In this document: piece after piece, positions 8,994 through 18,126 of the stretch
Layout: every line of letters starts with the position of its first letter
Position numbering within the stretch: position 1 is the stretch's first letter
Assembly (NCBI RefSeq): GCF_935822925.1
Contig: NZ_CAKXZS010000024.1
Coordinates: 35,786-99,785 of the forward strand
Direction of reading: 5' to 3'
From: Mesorhizobium ventifaucium
GTDB taxonomy: Bacteria; Pseudomonadota; Alphaproteobacteria; Rhizobiales; Rhizobiaceae
DNA: 64,000 nucleotides
Notes under the pieces: model-generated
Databases searched by the model: none
Told to the model about the DNA's origin: nothing
Seen by the model: only the letters and a program-made list of their open reading frames with translations
Position numbers and translations under genes: made by a program

Positions 8994-9829
8994 CTAGAAA
9001 GACCCATCTGTCGAATTGGACAGGTCCTCGAATGCGCGAATTTCCTCAAGCCTTGCCTCAAGCGCCGCCCTTGTCGCAGTAACGGCGTCGCGACCGGCAA
9101 GGAACTGCTTGGGCGGATTGTCCATGCCGGCGATTTTCACAAGGGCCTCGCCAAGTTTGGCGGGGTCACCCTGCTGCTTGCCGTTGTAGCCGGACCACAT
9201 GGCTTTGGCGCTGCCTTCTGCAGCATAGTCGTCGATGGTGCTGCTGCCGTACTTGGCGTTCTGATCATCGAGGAGGTCCGTGCGGAAAAAGCCCGGCGCG
9301 ACGGCTGTGACCGTGATGCCGAATTGAGCGACTTCCTGAGCCACCGACTGCGAAAGGCCTTCGACGGCGAACTTGGCGGCGCTATAGGCCCCGCAATGCT
9401 TGAAGCCGATGATTCCGGCGAGCGAACTGACGTTGATAATTTGTCCTGAGCGCTGCTTGCGCATTACGGGTAGGACTGCGCGCAGGACGTGAACCACGCC
9501 GTACAGGTTGGTCGAAATCAGCCCATCGATTTCAGCGGTGGTCAACTCTTCGAAATTGCCGAGCAGGCTGTAACCGGCATTGTTGACCAGAACGTCGATG
9601 CGGCCGAACGCCTCAATCGCCTTATCGACGGCCGCCTTGGCCTGAATTGCATCAGCCACGTCCAACTGGACGACCGCAAGTCTGTCGCTGGCGACACCAC
9701 GCAGAGCGTTACTCATCTTGTCGAGATTGCGGCCGGTGGCGACCACCCGATCGCCTGCTCTCAGTGCCGCCCTCGCGCTTTCGGCGCCGATGCCGCTGCT
9801 AGTCCCTGTGATGACCAAACTTTGCTCAT
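8994..9829 (-). CDS. SDR-family oxidoreductase, start disrupted
   Basis: Classical short-chain dehydrogenase/reductase, about 275 residues. It has the cofactor motif TGTSSGIG, the NNAG motif (VLVNNAGYSLLG), catalytic Ser in NVSSLAGI and the YSAAK active site. The well-placed ATG at 9829 (ribosome binding site AGGAG) encodes MSKVW, typical of this subgroup. One base seems missing just after, so ATG and body are in different frames; the body can only start at a TTG at 9818, giving a protein beginning inside the first strand. Substrate unknown. It lies downstream of a LysR gene on the same strand. Confidence 0.75.
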
Positions 9830-9938
9830 ATCCAACTCCTGTTTCGATGAGCAGGAAGTAGGTGATGGCGCGCCGGCCGATTAGGCGGCATAATCGGCAT
9901 GAAGTTATAAATCACATTGATAAATAGCCGGCCGCCCG

Positions 9939-10832
9939 CTATGCCCTGTATCGGAGCGCGTCGACCAGAAGCGTGAAGGCAGCTGTATGCTGCCGCCGGC
10001 TTGGATAATAGAGGTGGTAGCCAGAATATGGCGGGCACCAGTCTTCCAGCACCCGGACCAGGCGGCCGTCCGCAATATGCTGGGATATCTGGTTTTCGAA
10101 CGTGTACACCAAACACAAGCCATCGACTGCGGCATGCAAGAGCATCTCGTTGTCGTTGAAAATGACCGGTCCATTGACCCGGACCTCAAGTTCGACACCG
10201 TCCTGTTCAAACTCCCAGGCATAAAGGCCGCCCCCGGTGTTCTGATGATAGCTCGCGCATCGGTGTTCGCTCAAGTCGCGGGGTGTCTGCGGGACGGGAC
10301 GATTGGCAAAGTACGACGGGGATCCCACGACTGCCATCCTGACGTCCGGGCTGATCCGGACCGCCACCATGTCCTTTTGCACCTGTTCGCCCATTCGGAT
10401 GCCGGCGTCGAAGCGCTCAGCGACAATGTCGGTGAGACCTTCATCGACATGAACCTCAACCGTGATGTCGGGATAATTCTGCAGGAGTTTCGACAATACG
10501 GGCCACAGGACAGTCCGGGCGGCATGCCGGAACGTGGTGATGCGGATCGTGCCTGCAGGCTTGTCGCGAAGCGCCGTGAGCGCAGCAATTTCACTGTCGA
10601 TATGGTCAAATGCTGGCCGCAGGCTGGTAAGTAGCCTTTCGCCTGCCTCGGTCAGCGACAGGCTGCGCGTCGTTCGCGAGATCAATCGCACACCGATCCG
10701 TTGTTCGAGCATGCGCACCGCATAGCTGAGTGCGGATTGGGAGAGGCCGAGCTTTGCGGCCGCGCGTGTGAAGCTCCCCTCCTCGGCAACCGCGATAAAC
10801 ACAGCCCATTCGCTGAAGTCGCCTCGTCTCAC
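9939..10832 (-). CDS. LysR-family transcriptional regulator
   Basis: 297 residues, full length. The N-terminal winged helix-turn-helix is at about 5-65 (SFTRAAAKLGLSQSALSYAV), and a LysR substrate-binding domain spans about 90-295. A one-component regulator that binds DNA and responds to a small molecule. It is encoded on the same strand as, and ~110 bases upstream of, the SDR gene, which is the likely target; a second possible target is the IorAB-like operon upstream on the same strand. The C-terminus (LYYPSRRQHTAAFTLLVDAL) is typical of the group that regulates SDR and aldo-keto reductase genes. Confidence 0.92.
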   Translation of the reverse strand: MRRGDFSEWAVFIAVAEEGSFTRAAAKLGLSQSALSYAVRMLEQRIGVRLISRTTRSLSLTEAGERLLTSLRPAFDHIDSEIAALTALRDKPAGTIRITTFRHAARTVLWPVLSKLLQNYPDITVEVHVDEGLTDIVAERFDAGIRMGEQVQKDMVAVRISPDVRMAVVGSPSYFANRPVPQTPRDLSEHRCASYHQNTGGGLYAWEFEQDGVELEVRVNGPVIFNDNEMLLHAAVDGLCLVYTFENQISQHIADGRLVRVLEDWCPPYSGYHLYYPSRRQHTAAFTLLVDALRYRA

Positions 10833-11052
10833 CTATAAACCTCATTTCTAAATCTATGAGGATTATGGCGGATAATCAGCATGCCTGTCTCGACATATTT
10901 ATGTTCTGCGCAGCCCCGCCGGTACGAGTCAGCATCGGGACCGCCTGGTACTGCGCGGATTCCGAACGCCCGATGGCAGCCGAGCGCCGAAGGCGCCTCG
11001 CTCGCTGCCGGAACAACAAGCAGCGAGCAGAAGCGGTTTGGCGTAAAAAGCA

Positions 11053-13299
11053 CTACGCCAGATTGAACGGCAATTGACGCAGCGGTTTTCCTGTGAGCCG
11101 TGCTATGGCGTTGGCAAATGCCGGTGCCAATGGCGGCAAGCCGGGCTCGCCCATGCCGGTGGGCGGTTCGGCGCTTAGCACGATGTGGATATCGAATTTC
11201 GGCACGTCCGTGATGCGCGCCACCGTATAGTCGCTGAAGTTGCTCTGCTCGACGACGCCGTCCTTGAGCGTAATTGCAGAGCCTGCCAAGCACATCGACA
11301 AGCCCATGATCGCCGCGCCCTGTACCTGCGCCTCCACGGTCAGAGGGTTGACGGCCAGATTGCAGTGAACCCCGGCGGTGACCCGATGCAGTTTAGGCTG
11401 TCCGTCGGCAACAGAGGCTTCCACCACGTAAGCGACCACTGAGCTGAAGGACTCGTGCACCGCCACACCCCAGGCCCGCCCCTCGGACAATTGCGTCTTG
11501 CCGTACCCGCTCTTGTCCACGGCCAGTTGCAATGCGTCACGGTGGCGAATGTGCTGATCACCGAAGAGCCGCATGCGGTAGGCTACAGGGTCTTGGCCGG
11601 TTGCACGCGCTATATCGTCGAGCAAGGTCTCCATCACGAAAGCGGTATGGGTGGAGCCAACGCTACGCCACCACAGAACCGGCACGTTGGCCTTGGGATG
11701 ATGCACCGTCAGGCGCATTGGAAGCGGATAGGGGTTGCGCATGCCCTCGGTCGTGGCGGCGTCGATGCCGTTCTTCACCATGAACTGCTCGAACACGGTT
11801 CCCGTAAGTATGGACTGGCCGACGATGCTGTGATCCCAGGCCAGCACATTGCCTTGACCGTCAAAGCCGATGCGGGCGCGGTGCAGGTGCATTGGACGGT
11901 AGTAGCCGCCCCTCATATCGTCTTCGCGGCTCCAAAGCGTACGGATCGGTGCATTCAGCCCCGCCGCCTTGGCGGCCTTAGCTACTTCGCAGGCCTCGAC
12001 CACGGTGTCGTAGGTGCTGGAAAAGCGCCGACCGAAGCCGCCGCCGGACATCTGCACGTTAAGCACGACCTGTTCCGGCTTAAGGCCGAGCGCGGCTGCG
12101 GCAGCGGCGGCATCGGGTCCGGCACTTTGGCTCCCCATCCAGATCTCGGCACGATCGTCGGCAAGCCGTACCGTGCAGTTCAGCGGTTCCATCGCCGCGT
12201 GGGCGAGATACGGGAACACGAACTCAGCTTCCAGCTTCAGGGGCGCCGTTTCCAATGGCACCATGTCGGAATCGAACTGGCGCGGGCCGGGGCGACTGGC
12301 CATCTCGCGATACTGCGCGAGTTGCTGTTCGCTATCGACCTTTTCGACGGCAGATGTGTCCCACTCCACCTTAAGGGCATCGCGGCCCTGAGACGCCTGC
12401 CAATATCCGTCGGCCACTACAGCCACGCCCTCGGCACCGCGATCCAGTGGCACGCGCAGGACGGCCTTCACGCCCTTGACGGCGCGGGCTGCGCTGTCGT
12501 CCAGGGAGGCTATCTTAGCTCCGAAGACCGGAGGACGAGCCACCACCGCCGTCAACTGCCCCGGCAGCTTGAAGTCGATGCCAAAACTCTGTTGGCCGCT
12601 GCTCTTGGCTTGAGCGTCCAAACGCCGGGTGGGCTGGCCGATAATGCGGAAATCCTTGGGATCCTTCAGCGCAATCTTCTGCGGCACTGGCAAGGCCATG
12701 GCCGCCTCGGCAAGCTCTCCGTAACCGAGCTTGCGGCCATCGGAGGCCAGAACCGCGCCTGCCTCAGTTCGCAGAGTGGACACATCCACGTTCCAGCGGG
12801 TCGCCGCGGCCGCCAGGAGCATGGCGCGAACACGAGCACCCAGTTCGCGATACTGCGTAAAGCTATTCTTGATTGTGTTCGAACCGCCGGTAAGGTGCAT
12901 GCCGAAGAGCGGATCGACATAGGCCATGTCATTGGTGCCGAGTTGGCTGCGCACCAAGTTCCATTCCGCATCGAGTTCTTCGGCAAGGATCATGGGCAAT
13001 GCCGTTTGGACGCCTTGACCGAACTCCAGCCGGTTGATTGTGACCGTAACCTCTCCATTGGGCGCGATCTGAACAAATGCAGAGGGCTGCTCGGTTGGCT
13101 TCAGACTGGCTGCCGCCTCATCGGCGTCGGTCGACTGCGCGACTGCCAAGTCAGGGAAAATGCCGACAGCCAGGCTGAGGGCCCCCGTGAGCTTGAGAAA
13201 GCTGCGGCGTGGCATCGCCTGGGCCGTCGTTGAACGGCCCCGTTCCATGATATGCTGCAGCGCACGCGGCAGCTCTTTGTGATCTATGTTGGGGAACAT
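11053..13299 (-). CDS. Molybdopterin-binding subunit, isoquinoline 1-oxidoreductase-like (IorB family)
   Basis: 748 residues from the ATG at 13299, which sits behind AAGGAGACGCAT; the frame stays open further upstream but that part overlaps the partner gene. A twin-arginine-type leader (RRSFLKLTG, about residues 30-55) predicts export of the folded holoenzyme. The protein has the two-part molybdenum hydroxylase layout, with the motif SGGGFGRRFSS and the C-terminal GEPGLPPLAPAFANA containing the expected catalytic Glu. The 2Fe-2S partner ends 12 bases upstream. No FAD subunit is present, as in IorAB-type enzymes, so electrons probably go to a cytochrome. Substrate (N-heterocycle, aldehyde or other) is not predictable. 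Confidence 0.9.
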   Translation of the reverse strand: MFPNIDHKELPRALQHIMERGRSTTAQAMPRRSFLKLTGALSLAVGIFPDLAVAQSTDADEAAASLKPTEQPSAFVQIAPNGEVTVTINRLEFGQGVQTALPMILAEELDAEWNLVRSQLGTNDMAYVDPLFGMHLTGGSNTIKNSFTQYRELGARVRAMLLAAAATRWNVDVSTLRTEAGAVLASDGRKLGYGELAEAAMALPVPQKIALKDPKDFRIIGQPTRRLDAQAKSSGQQSFGIDFKLPGQLTAVVARPPVFGAKIASLDDSAARAVKGVKAVLRVPLDRGAEGVAVVADGYWQASQGRDALKVEWDTSAVEKVDSEQQLAQYREMASRPGPRQFDSDMVPLETAPLKLEAEFVFPYLAHAAMEPLNCTVRLADDRAEIWMGSQSAGPDAAAAAAALGLKPEQVVLNVQMSGGGFGRRFSSTYDTVVEACEVAKAAKAAGLNAPIRTLWSREDDMRGGYYRPMHLHRARIGFDGQGNVLAWDHSIVGQSILTGTVFEQFMVKNGIDAATTEGMRNPYPLPMRLTVHHPKANVPVLWWRSVGSTHTAFVMETLLDDIARATGQDPVAYRMRLFGDQHIRHRDALQLAVDKSGYGKTQLSEGRAWGVAVHESFSSVVAYVVEASVADGQPKLHRVTAGVHCNLAVNPLTVEAQVQGAAIMGLSMCLAGSAITLKDGVVEQSNFSDYTVARITDVPKFDIHIVLSAEPPTGMGEPGLPPLAPAFANAIARLTGKPLRQLPFNLA

Positions 13300-13310
13300 A
13301 TGCGTCTCCT

Positions 13311-13783
13311 TCAGACGAGAGTGCTGGCGGCGTCGGCTATAGCGGCGCGGATACGGGCATAGGTTCCACATCGGCAGATGTTTCCGGCCATGGCGGAGTC
13401 GATCTCTTCGGCGGTCGGCTGCGCGCCGGGCGACAGCGACGCGAGCAAGGCCGTCGCGCTCATGATCTGGCCGCTCTGACAGTGGCCACACTGCGCCACG
13501 TCGTGCCTGACCCATGCAGCGTGGACAGCCGCGCCGACACGGTCGGTGCCGTCGGTTGTCTTTTCAATCGTGGAGATCTTGCCGCTTTCAACGGCGGAAA
13601 TCGGCGTGCTGCACAAGCGGATTGCCTCGCCATCCAGATGCACCGTACAAGCGCCACAGAGCGCTGCGCCGCAGCCGAATTTGGTGCCGCTCATTCCTAG
13701 CGTGTCACGCAGGACCCAAAGGATCGGGGTTTCGGGGTCAACGTCAACCTCGTGCTCTCGCCCTTGATATTCAGTGAAATCAT
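13311..13783 (-). CDS. 2Fe-2S subunit, isoquinoline 1-oxidoreductase-like (IorA family), start frameshifted
   Basis: Electron-transfer subunit with two [2Fe-2S] sites: a plant-ferredoxin-type site (CGAALCGACTVHLDG and a later Cys in AIRLC) and a C-terminal site (CGHCQSG and CRCGTYARIR). The ATG at 13783 with ribosome binding site AGGAG encodes MISLNIKG, the expected start, but the rest (EHEVDVDPETPILWVLRD) is in the adjacent frame, so one base appears to be missing near 13757. If the sequence is right, translation would depend on a poor upstream TTG. Partner of the molybdenum subunit immediately downstream. Confidence 0.78.
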
Positions 13784-14243
13784 GGCCGGTAGGTTCTCCT
13801 GGGTTGCTCCACCCAAACAGGCTTCCCAAGCGGCCTGGAGCTCCCGGCCGACTGAGACATTGGCAATTTGGTGGCTAGCGCTAAAGCTAGCTCGCCGGGC
13901 GATGCTGGATTAGACAGCGCAATTTGCATGACCTTAGAAACGTGGTTTCTGAATGCGTGGCACAGGCGAGGCACGTCCGCATTTGCGTGGTTCACTGGGC
14001 TGGAATCGCAGTACCTGCGCCACTTGCGGCGAACGGCCCTGAAAAGGACTGCTGCTTCCGCTTCGAAAAGCACCTGGCAATATTGGGTAGGCGTCAGAAC
14101 AAAGCGGGGCCGTTGCCGCAGGTCGCAGAGACTGCACATGTGCTCAGGGTTGGAGGCCGGCACATGACCGAAGGTGGCTCGCCACTTTCCGATAGCGGGC
14201 GGGTTCGAAAACGATGCCCGCATTCCGGGACGCAAATTCGAGT
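13784..14243. other. Gap without a supported gene
   Basis: Open frames exist on both strands but none shows a family, signal peptide or good ribosome binding site. The tail near 13784-13800 is the leader of the 2Fe-2S gene. Confidence 0.45.
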
Positions 14244-14618
14244 CTACTGCGACAAGGACTTCAGGTATGCGACTATATTCTGTCGGTCCTCAGGCTTAGA
14301 CACGGCCATCGTCATCGTTGTTTTCGGAACAACCTCGCGGGGCGCCGCTAGAAACCGGTCGAGCGTTGCCTCGTCGCATACCACTCCGGACGACTTCAGG
14401 GCTGCCGAATAACGGAACCCCTCCATAGATCCGGCGGGCCGTCCGACAATGCCGCCGAGGCCGGGGCCGGCTTTTCTCTGGTCGGTGGTTGAATGACAGC
14501 CTGAGCAGCGTTGAAACGCTCTTTGCCCCAGCGTAGCATCCTCCTGCGCAAAGGCAGGGGCGGATATAGACAGAAGGGCCAAGGCAGAGGACGCGACGCA
14601 GAGCAGAATTCTTTTCAC
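14244..14618 (-). CDS. Class I c-type cytochrome, periplasmic
   Basis: About 124 residues from a GTG at 14618. A signal peptide (VKRILLCVASSALALLSISA, ending AFAQ) is followed by a single haem-binding CSGCH, a Pro/Gly-rich loop (AGPGLGGIVGRPAG) and a late Met region (TTMTMAV) that can supply the sixth haem ligand; the helix at the end (RQNIVAYLKSL) is typical of cytochrome c2-like proteins. An electron carrier in the periplasm. It lies upstream of the IorA/IorB pair on the same strand with a ~460-base gap, and could accept electrons from that exported enzyme (inference). The upstream extension of the frame has no cytochrome features. Confidence 0.83.
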   Translation of the reverse strand: MKRILLCVASSALALLSISAPAFAQEDATLGQRAFQRCSGCHSTTDQRKAGPGLGGIVGRPAGSMEGFRYSAALKSSGVVCDEATLDRFLAAPREVVPKTTMTMAVSKPEDRQNIVAYLKSLSQ

Positions 14619-15113
14619 ACGAATTGTTCCCGAATTGGACAACCAAAAGCCCGACCGGAATTGCTTAGCGAAGAGATGATCCGACTTCGATTTGCTCGGG
14701 CTTTCTATTTGGCGACGATAACCTCTGCGCCAAAGCCGGATTAGCTGGCGTTCGTTGCCTAAGCCCAGAAGTGCGATCTCTAAATACGCAGTTCCGATCG
14801 GCGAGCGTGCTGCAGGCAAAGCCCATCGAAGCGTCGGAAGGGAAATCCTCGGAGGCATAGAGGAGCGCCGCTATCAGCAGGCCCGGCGAACTTCCGCGAT
14901 CACGCCATAATCAATCTGGCGAACTTTGCTACTCTTTCTTCATGGCGAACCCCAACGCCACCCGGCCGGCGACAACCTAGGCAACCCCACCTCCCCCGCT
15001 CCCTGCGGCGCCGGCCATCTTTCACGAATGCACGTCGCGCAAAAGCACGCCCTCGGGCTGGAACCGAGGGTGCGCAGCGGTTTTGCAATAACGGCATGCA
15101 CAACTACAAGAGC
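14619..15113. other. Intergenic stretch, nothing recognised
   Basis: No convincing gene on either strand. Only short open frames without family resemblance. Confidence 0.45.
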
Positions 15114-15166
15114 CTAAAGCGCGCCGCATGCGTCGCATGAGTCCATTCCAACGCGACGCGCTTTAG
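15114..15166. repeat. Palindromic intergenic element, second copy
   Basis: Starts CTAAAGCGCG and ends CGCGACGCGCTTTAG, an inverted repeat with ~30 bases between the arms. The arms match the first module of the element at 6325-6433. Confidence 0.65.
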
Positions 15167-15179
15167 GCAGCTACAGCGG

Positions 15180-15494
15180 TTACGCCGTCACGCCACCGCG
15201 ACCGGTTTTCTGTGCCGTCATCCAGGGCATAGCTGCAGAGACGTCCTCGAGGATCTTGGCCGATCTCGCGAAGCCGGCGAAAGCCTCGCGTGCAACTGAA
15301 ATAGGAACCTGGCCATCGTAGGCGCGCTGGCAGGCTCGGAACGCCGTTTCAAAGATTGGCCCTCTGCGATTCTTCGGCCATTCCTGCAGGAACTCGAAAG
15401 CATCAGCCAAGCATTCGACTTCCTCCACCATGAACTCCCCTTTCCTGACGAAAACAGGCCGGTCGAAAGTCCTGTCGTTCATTAGAACCTCCAT
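15180..15494 (-). CDS. DUF982 domain protein
   Basis: 104 residues; the DUF982 core is FDRPVFVRKGEFMVEEVECL followed by a helical tail (WPKNRRGPIFETAFRACQRA). This small cytosolic family is found almost only in rhizobia and relatives, often in many copies, and has no known function. An internal Met at residue 5 (15482) is an alternative start. It sits alone near the beginning of a stretch rich in small stress-type genes. Confidence 0.8.
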   Translation of the reverse strand: MEVLMNDRTFDRPVFVRKGEFMVEEVECLADAFEFLQEWPKNRRGPIFETAFRACQRAYDGQVPISVAREAFAGFARSAKILEDVSAAMPWMTAQKTGRGGVTA

Positions 15495-15919
15495 TCAACT
15501 GAACGAGCGTTTGAGCTTCCACGAGAGCCGTGAGCGACGGCTGCGCGAAATATGTGAAGCGCACTTTTTGCTGTCAAGGAACGGCCAATTCGGGACTGAT
15601 GCAAAACTCCTCGCAGGACTGAGACCGCATGCGAATCGTCGCTGTGTATCGCTGCAACCTGCAACCGAGGACGGTCTGAACTCCATTGCTCGCGATGAAA
15701 CCGAACTCTCGCAAAGGCAGTCGGCAGCATTCGTCACGCCGGAAAGGGCCTGGACAACAGCAGAAAGCCCGCGCCCTCGGGGAGAAGACGCGGGCTGACC
15801 GGAGCTACCGATCTCGCAGCAGTTGTATGAGGGGACAATACTACGCTGCTGGCACTAAACTTTCGTCGCAGGGCAGTGTTCCAACCTCAAAGGAAAAAAC
15901 CGCAGGTCTGTGTTCGCCG
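15495..15919. other. Intergenic stretch, nothing recognised
   Basis: Contains only short open frames on both strands; no family, promoter or repeat that I can support. Confidence 0.4.
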
Positions 15920-16210
15920 CTACAGAAACACCTCCCAACGAAGGACCGCGTAGACTGCCCCGGCCACCATCGAGAGCACAGTAAGAACCAGGAGCAAGAC
16001 GAACGGGTACGGCTCGCTGACGGCGGCGTCAGCTTCCTCTTGCTTCTCGTTCAAATTCTCGTCTCGATCGCCTTTCCAGATGACGCTGCGGGCATTTTCC
16101 CCCTGCGTCTCTTTCGAAATTTTTGTAGCGATATCCCATGCGATCACCGGATCGTCGGGTAGATGCCTCTGAAGCCATTCAGGGAAACCGCTGCCAGTGT
16201 TCTTGTCCAT
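15920..16210 (-). CDS. Small single-pass membrane protein, unknown function
   Basis: 96 residues. A hydrophilic, acidic N-terminal region of ~65 residues is followed by one strong membrane helix (YPFVLLLVLTVLSMVAGAVY) and a short end. No family recognised. The ribosome binding site is weak. The charge pattern and clean stop favour a real tail-anchored protein, but this is not secure. Confidence 0.5.
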   Translation of the reverse strand: MDKNTGSGFPEWLQRHLPDDPVIAWDIATKISKETQGENARSVIWKGDRDENLNEKQEEADAAVSEPYPFVLLLVLTVLSMVAGAVYAVLRWEVFL

Positions 16211-16318
16211 TTCGCGAACAAGTCTTCTGCTTCAACCATGTCCCAACTCGCTAATATACATCTTTAGCTTTCCGCAGTTTTCAAGGCAAGACGGCCCAGT
16301 TTTTCCGGCTGCTTCAGT

Positions 16319-16540
16319 TCAAGGCTCGGCAGACACGTCCTGGTCCTTGGACCGCTTCAGCAGCGCTCGCGACGCCTGCACCAAGCGTTGTGACAGGGCC
16401 AGTGTGTAGCGAAGGTCGTCAACTAGCGCCCTTCCACGCTCGGCGGTCTGCCGAACGCGCGCCGCATGGATTTTGGTGGTTTCCCAAATAGGTTCTTCCA
16501 CGGTGTCTGACTCCCAGGGCTGCGTCGTGGAATGGAGCAT
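16319..16540 (-). CDS. Small soluble protein, unknown function
   Basis: 73 residues, mostly predicted helix with an Arg/Ala/Leu-rich second half (RVRQTAERGRALVDDLRYTL). Resembles other short uncharacterised rhizobial proteins only in general composition. Start and function uncertain. Confidence 0.4.
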   Translation of the reverse strand: MLHSTTQPWESDTVEEPIWETTKIHAARVRQTAERGRALVDDLRYTLALSQRLVQASRALLKRSKDQDVSAEP

Positions 16541-16940
16541 TGGCCCTTTGCCTTATCCGCGTAAGGACGACGAAGTTCTAGCGCAGACGAAAAGGCCCGC
16601 CGTACCCGCAGGTGCGACGGGGCGATCAAGCATTCACCAAGCACGGCTTGGGGGCTAGGATGATGTGCCCGGTGCGCGCGGACCGGCAAATCATACGCGC
16701 GCCGGCTGCCCGGCGTCTACCAACCGGCGGTTGGAAGGGATTTGTCCAGCAGCGAGCGCGGATTTCTCAATCACCACCCCTGTCAGGACCTCGCGTCGGC
16801 CGAACAAGAACCCGCGCCTCTGCCGGAAACAGGACATGAACCCTATTCGGCGCGCGCACCATGGCTCAATACGGCGCGCACATGAACGCGGACTGTTTGT
16901 TCCAACAGGCTCCGATCGCTTCCGCCCGGTCAATTCGCCT
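16541..16940. other. Intergenic stretch upstream of the DUF1236 repeat gene
   Basis: No supported gene. Its right end carries the promoter of the gene at 17006. Confidence 0.4.
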
Positions 16941-16965
16941 GGAACAAAACTTTCCAGAGGTGGTT
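16941..16965 (+). promoter_or_regulatory. Candidate EcfG/RpoE2-type promoter
   Basis: GGAAC, 18 bases, then TT, the spacing described for the general stress sigma factor RpoE2 of Sinorhizobium. It lies about 40 bases before the start of the DUF1236 repeat protein. Confidence 0.5.
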
Positions 16966-17005
16966 TTCCCCGTGAAGGGACAGACTTTTTCGAAGGAGAC
17001 GTCTC

Positions 17006-17755
17006 GTGAAAAAAGTTCTGATCACCAGTATGCTGGCCATCGGCGTTGGCTGTGGTGCAGCGCTCGCTCAGGAACAGCAGCCGGCCCAAACCCAGTCGGG
17101 CGCCGATACCAATTGCCCGGCCGGTTCTGCCGGTTGCCCGGACGGTGAGATGGGCGAACAGTCTCAAGGTAAGGCCGGCGCCACCACCGAGGAGCAGGCT
17201 CAAGGTAAGGCGAAGATGCAGACCGATGAGCAAGCCCAGGGCAAAGCCGGTGTAACCACCGAGGAGCAGGCTCAAGGCAAGGCCAAGATGCAGACCGATG
17301 AGCAGGCCCAGGGCAAAGCCGGCGTAACCACCGAGCAGCAGACCCAAGGCGAGGCTGGCGCCACAACCGACCAACAGGCGCAGGACAAGGCGAAGGTCCA
17401 GACCGAGCAGCAGACCCAGGGCGAGGCCGGTGCCACTACCGAGCAGCAGACTCAGGGCACGACCTCTACTCAGGATGAGACTTCGACCGGCGCGATCAGC
17501 AATGTGACCGTTGAACAGAAAACGGAGATCACCCAAATCCTCAAGCAGGAAAGCGTCGAACCGGTTGCCAGCGTCGATTTTGACATATCAGTGGGTGTCG
17601 AGGTTCCGCGGCAGAAGGTTAAGCTGCGTCGTCTGCCCCCGCGAATCGTCGAGATCGTCCCGGCTTACGAATCCTATGAGTATTTCGTGTTGGCCGATGG
17701 CCGAATCGTCATCGTCGACCCGGGTACGCTCAAGATCGTCCTTATTCTGACCTAA
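17006..17755 (+). CDS. Exported DUF1236 protein with eight 12-residue repeats
   Basis: 249 residues from a GTG at 17006 with ribosome binding site GAAGGAGA. Signal peptide about 1-21 (ending ALAQ). Residues 58-153 are eight perfect-length 12-residue repeats of the form GxTTEEQAQGKA / KMQTDEQAQGKA, rich in Gln, Thr, Lys and Glu and probably disordered. The C-terminal ~85 residues are a DUF1236 domain (ILKQESVEPV, then the ending YFVLADGRIVIVDPG). Predicted periplasmic; DUF1236 proteins of rhizobia have no established biochemical role. Preceded by an EcfG-like promoter, so probably stress-induced. The two short DUF1236 genes at 22.2 and 22.8 kb are relatives without the repeats. Confidence 0.85.
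   Translation: MKKVLITSMLAIGVGCGAALAQEQQPAQTQSGADTNCPAGSAGCPDGEMGEQSQGKAGATTEEQAQGKAKMQTDEQAQGKAGVTTEEQAQGKAKMQTDEQAQGKAGVTTEQQTQGEAGATTDQQAQDKAKVQTEQQTQGEAGATTEQQTQGTTSTQDETSTGAISNVTVEQKTEITQILKQESVEPVASVDFDISVGVEVPRQKVKLRRLPPRIVEIVPAYESYEYFVLADGRIVIVDPGTLKIVLILT
17177..17464 (+). repeat. Eight tandem 36-bp coding repeats
   Basis: Within the DUF1236 gene; each unit encodes 12 residues. Units 1-4 alternate in type (ATTEE and MQTDE), giving a 72-bp higher-order period; later units have diverged. Confidence 0.8.
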
Positions 17756-18071
17756 CGCCCTTGTACGGCGTGAAGAGGCTCGCCGCACTAGCGGCGGACC
17801 CCTTCACATGCATCGATTGAGGTTGGAGAGCAGTCTCGGACGGCGGCAGCTATTTACGTGCCGGTGCATCGCTCTTCAAGCTGACGGTCTATTCCGTGTT
17901 GAGGATCCTTCCAGCCGTTATCCACATGGACAACTCCTCGACGGCGCCTTTCATGCTCAAAAAGGCCTGAGATAGGACTTCAGTCTGCCCGCTGTCCGAC
18001 CATGGGCTGGCGCCGGCAGTGCTTTGGTCGGGGACCCTCTATCGCAAAAGCCTGAGATGGGAGAGTCTTAA

Positions 18072-18097
18072 GGAACCGAGCTCCTGCAGGCGTCGTT
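18072..18097 (+). promoter_or_regulatory. Candidate EcfG-type promoter, consensus spacing
   Basis: GGAAC, 17 bases, CGTT, a full match to the alphaproteobacterial general stress promoter pattern. It lies 29 bases before the ATG of a 30-codon ORF. Confidence 0.55.
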
Positions 18098-18126
18098 GCA
18101 ATGCCAACCCGTGACACGAGGTTGCA

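Noticed and set aside
11455..13233. 592-codon open frame on the plus strand
   Set aside because: Antisense shadow of the IorB-like gene; no domain or signal, and the minus-strand gene has clear motifs.
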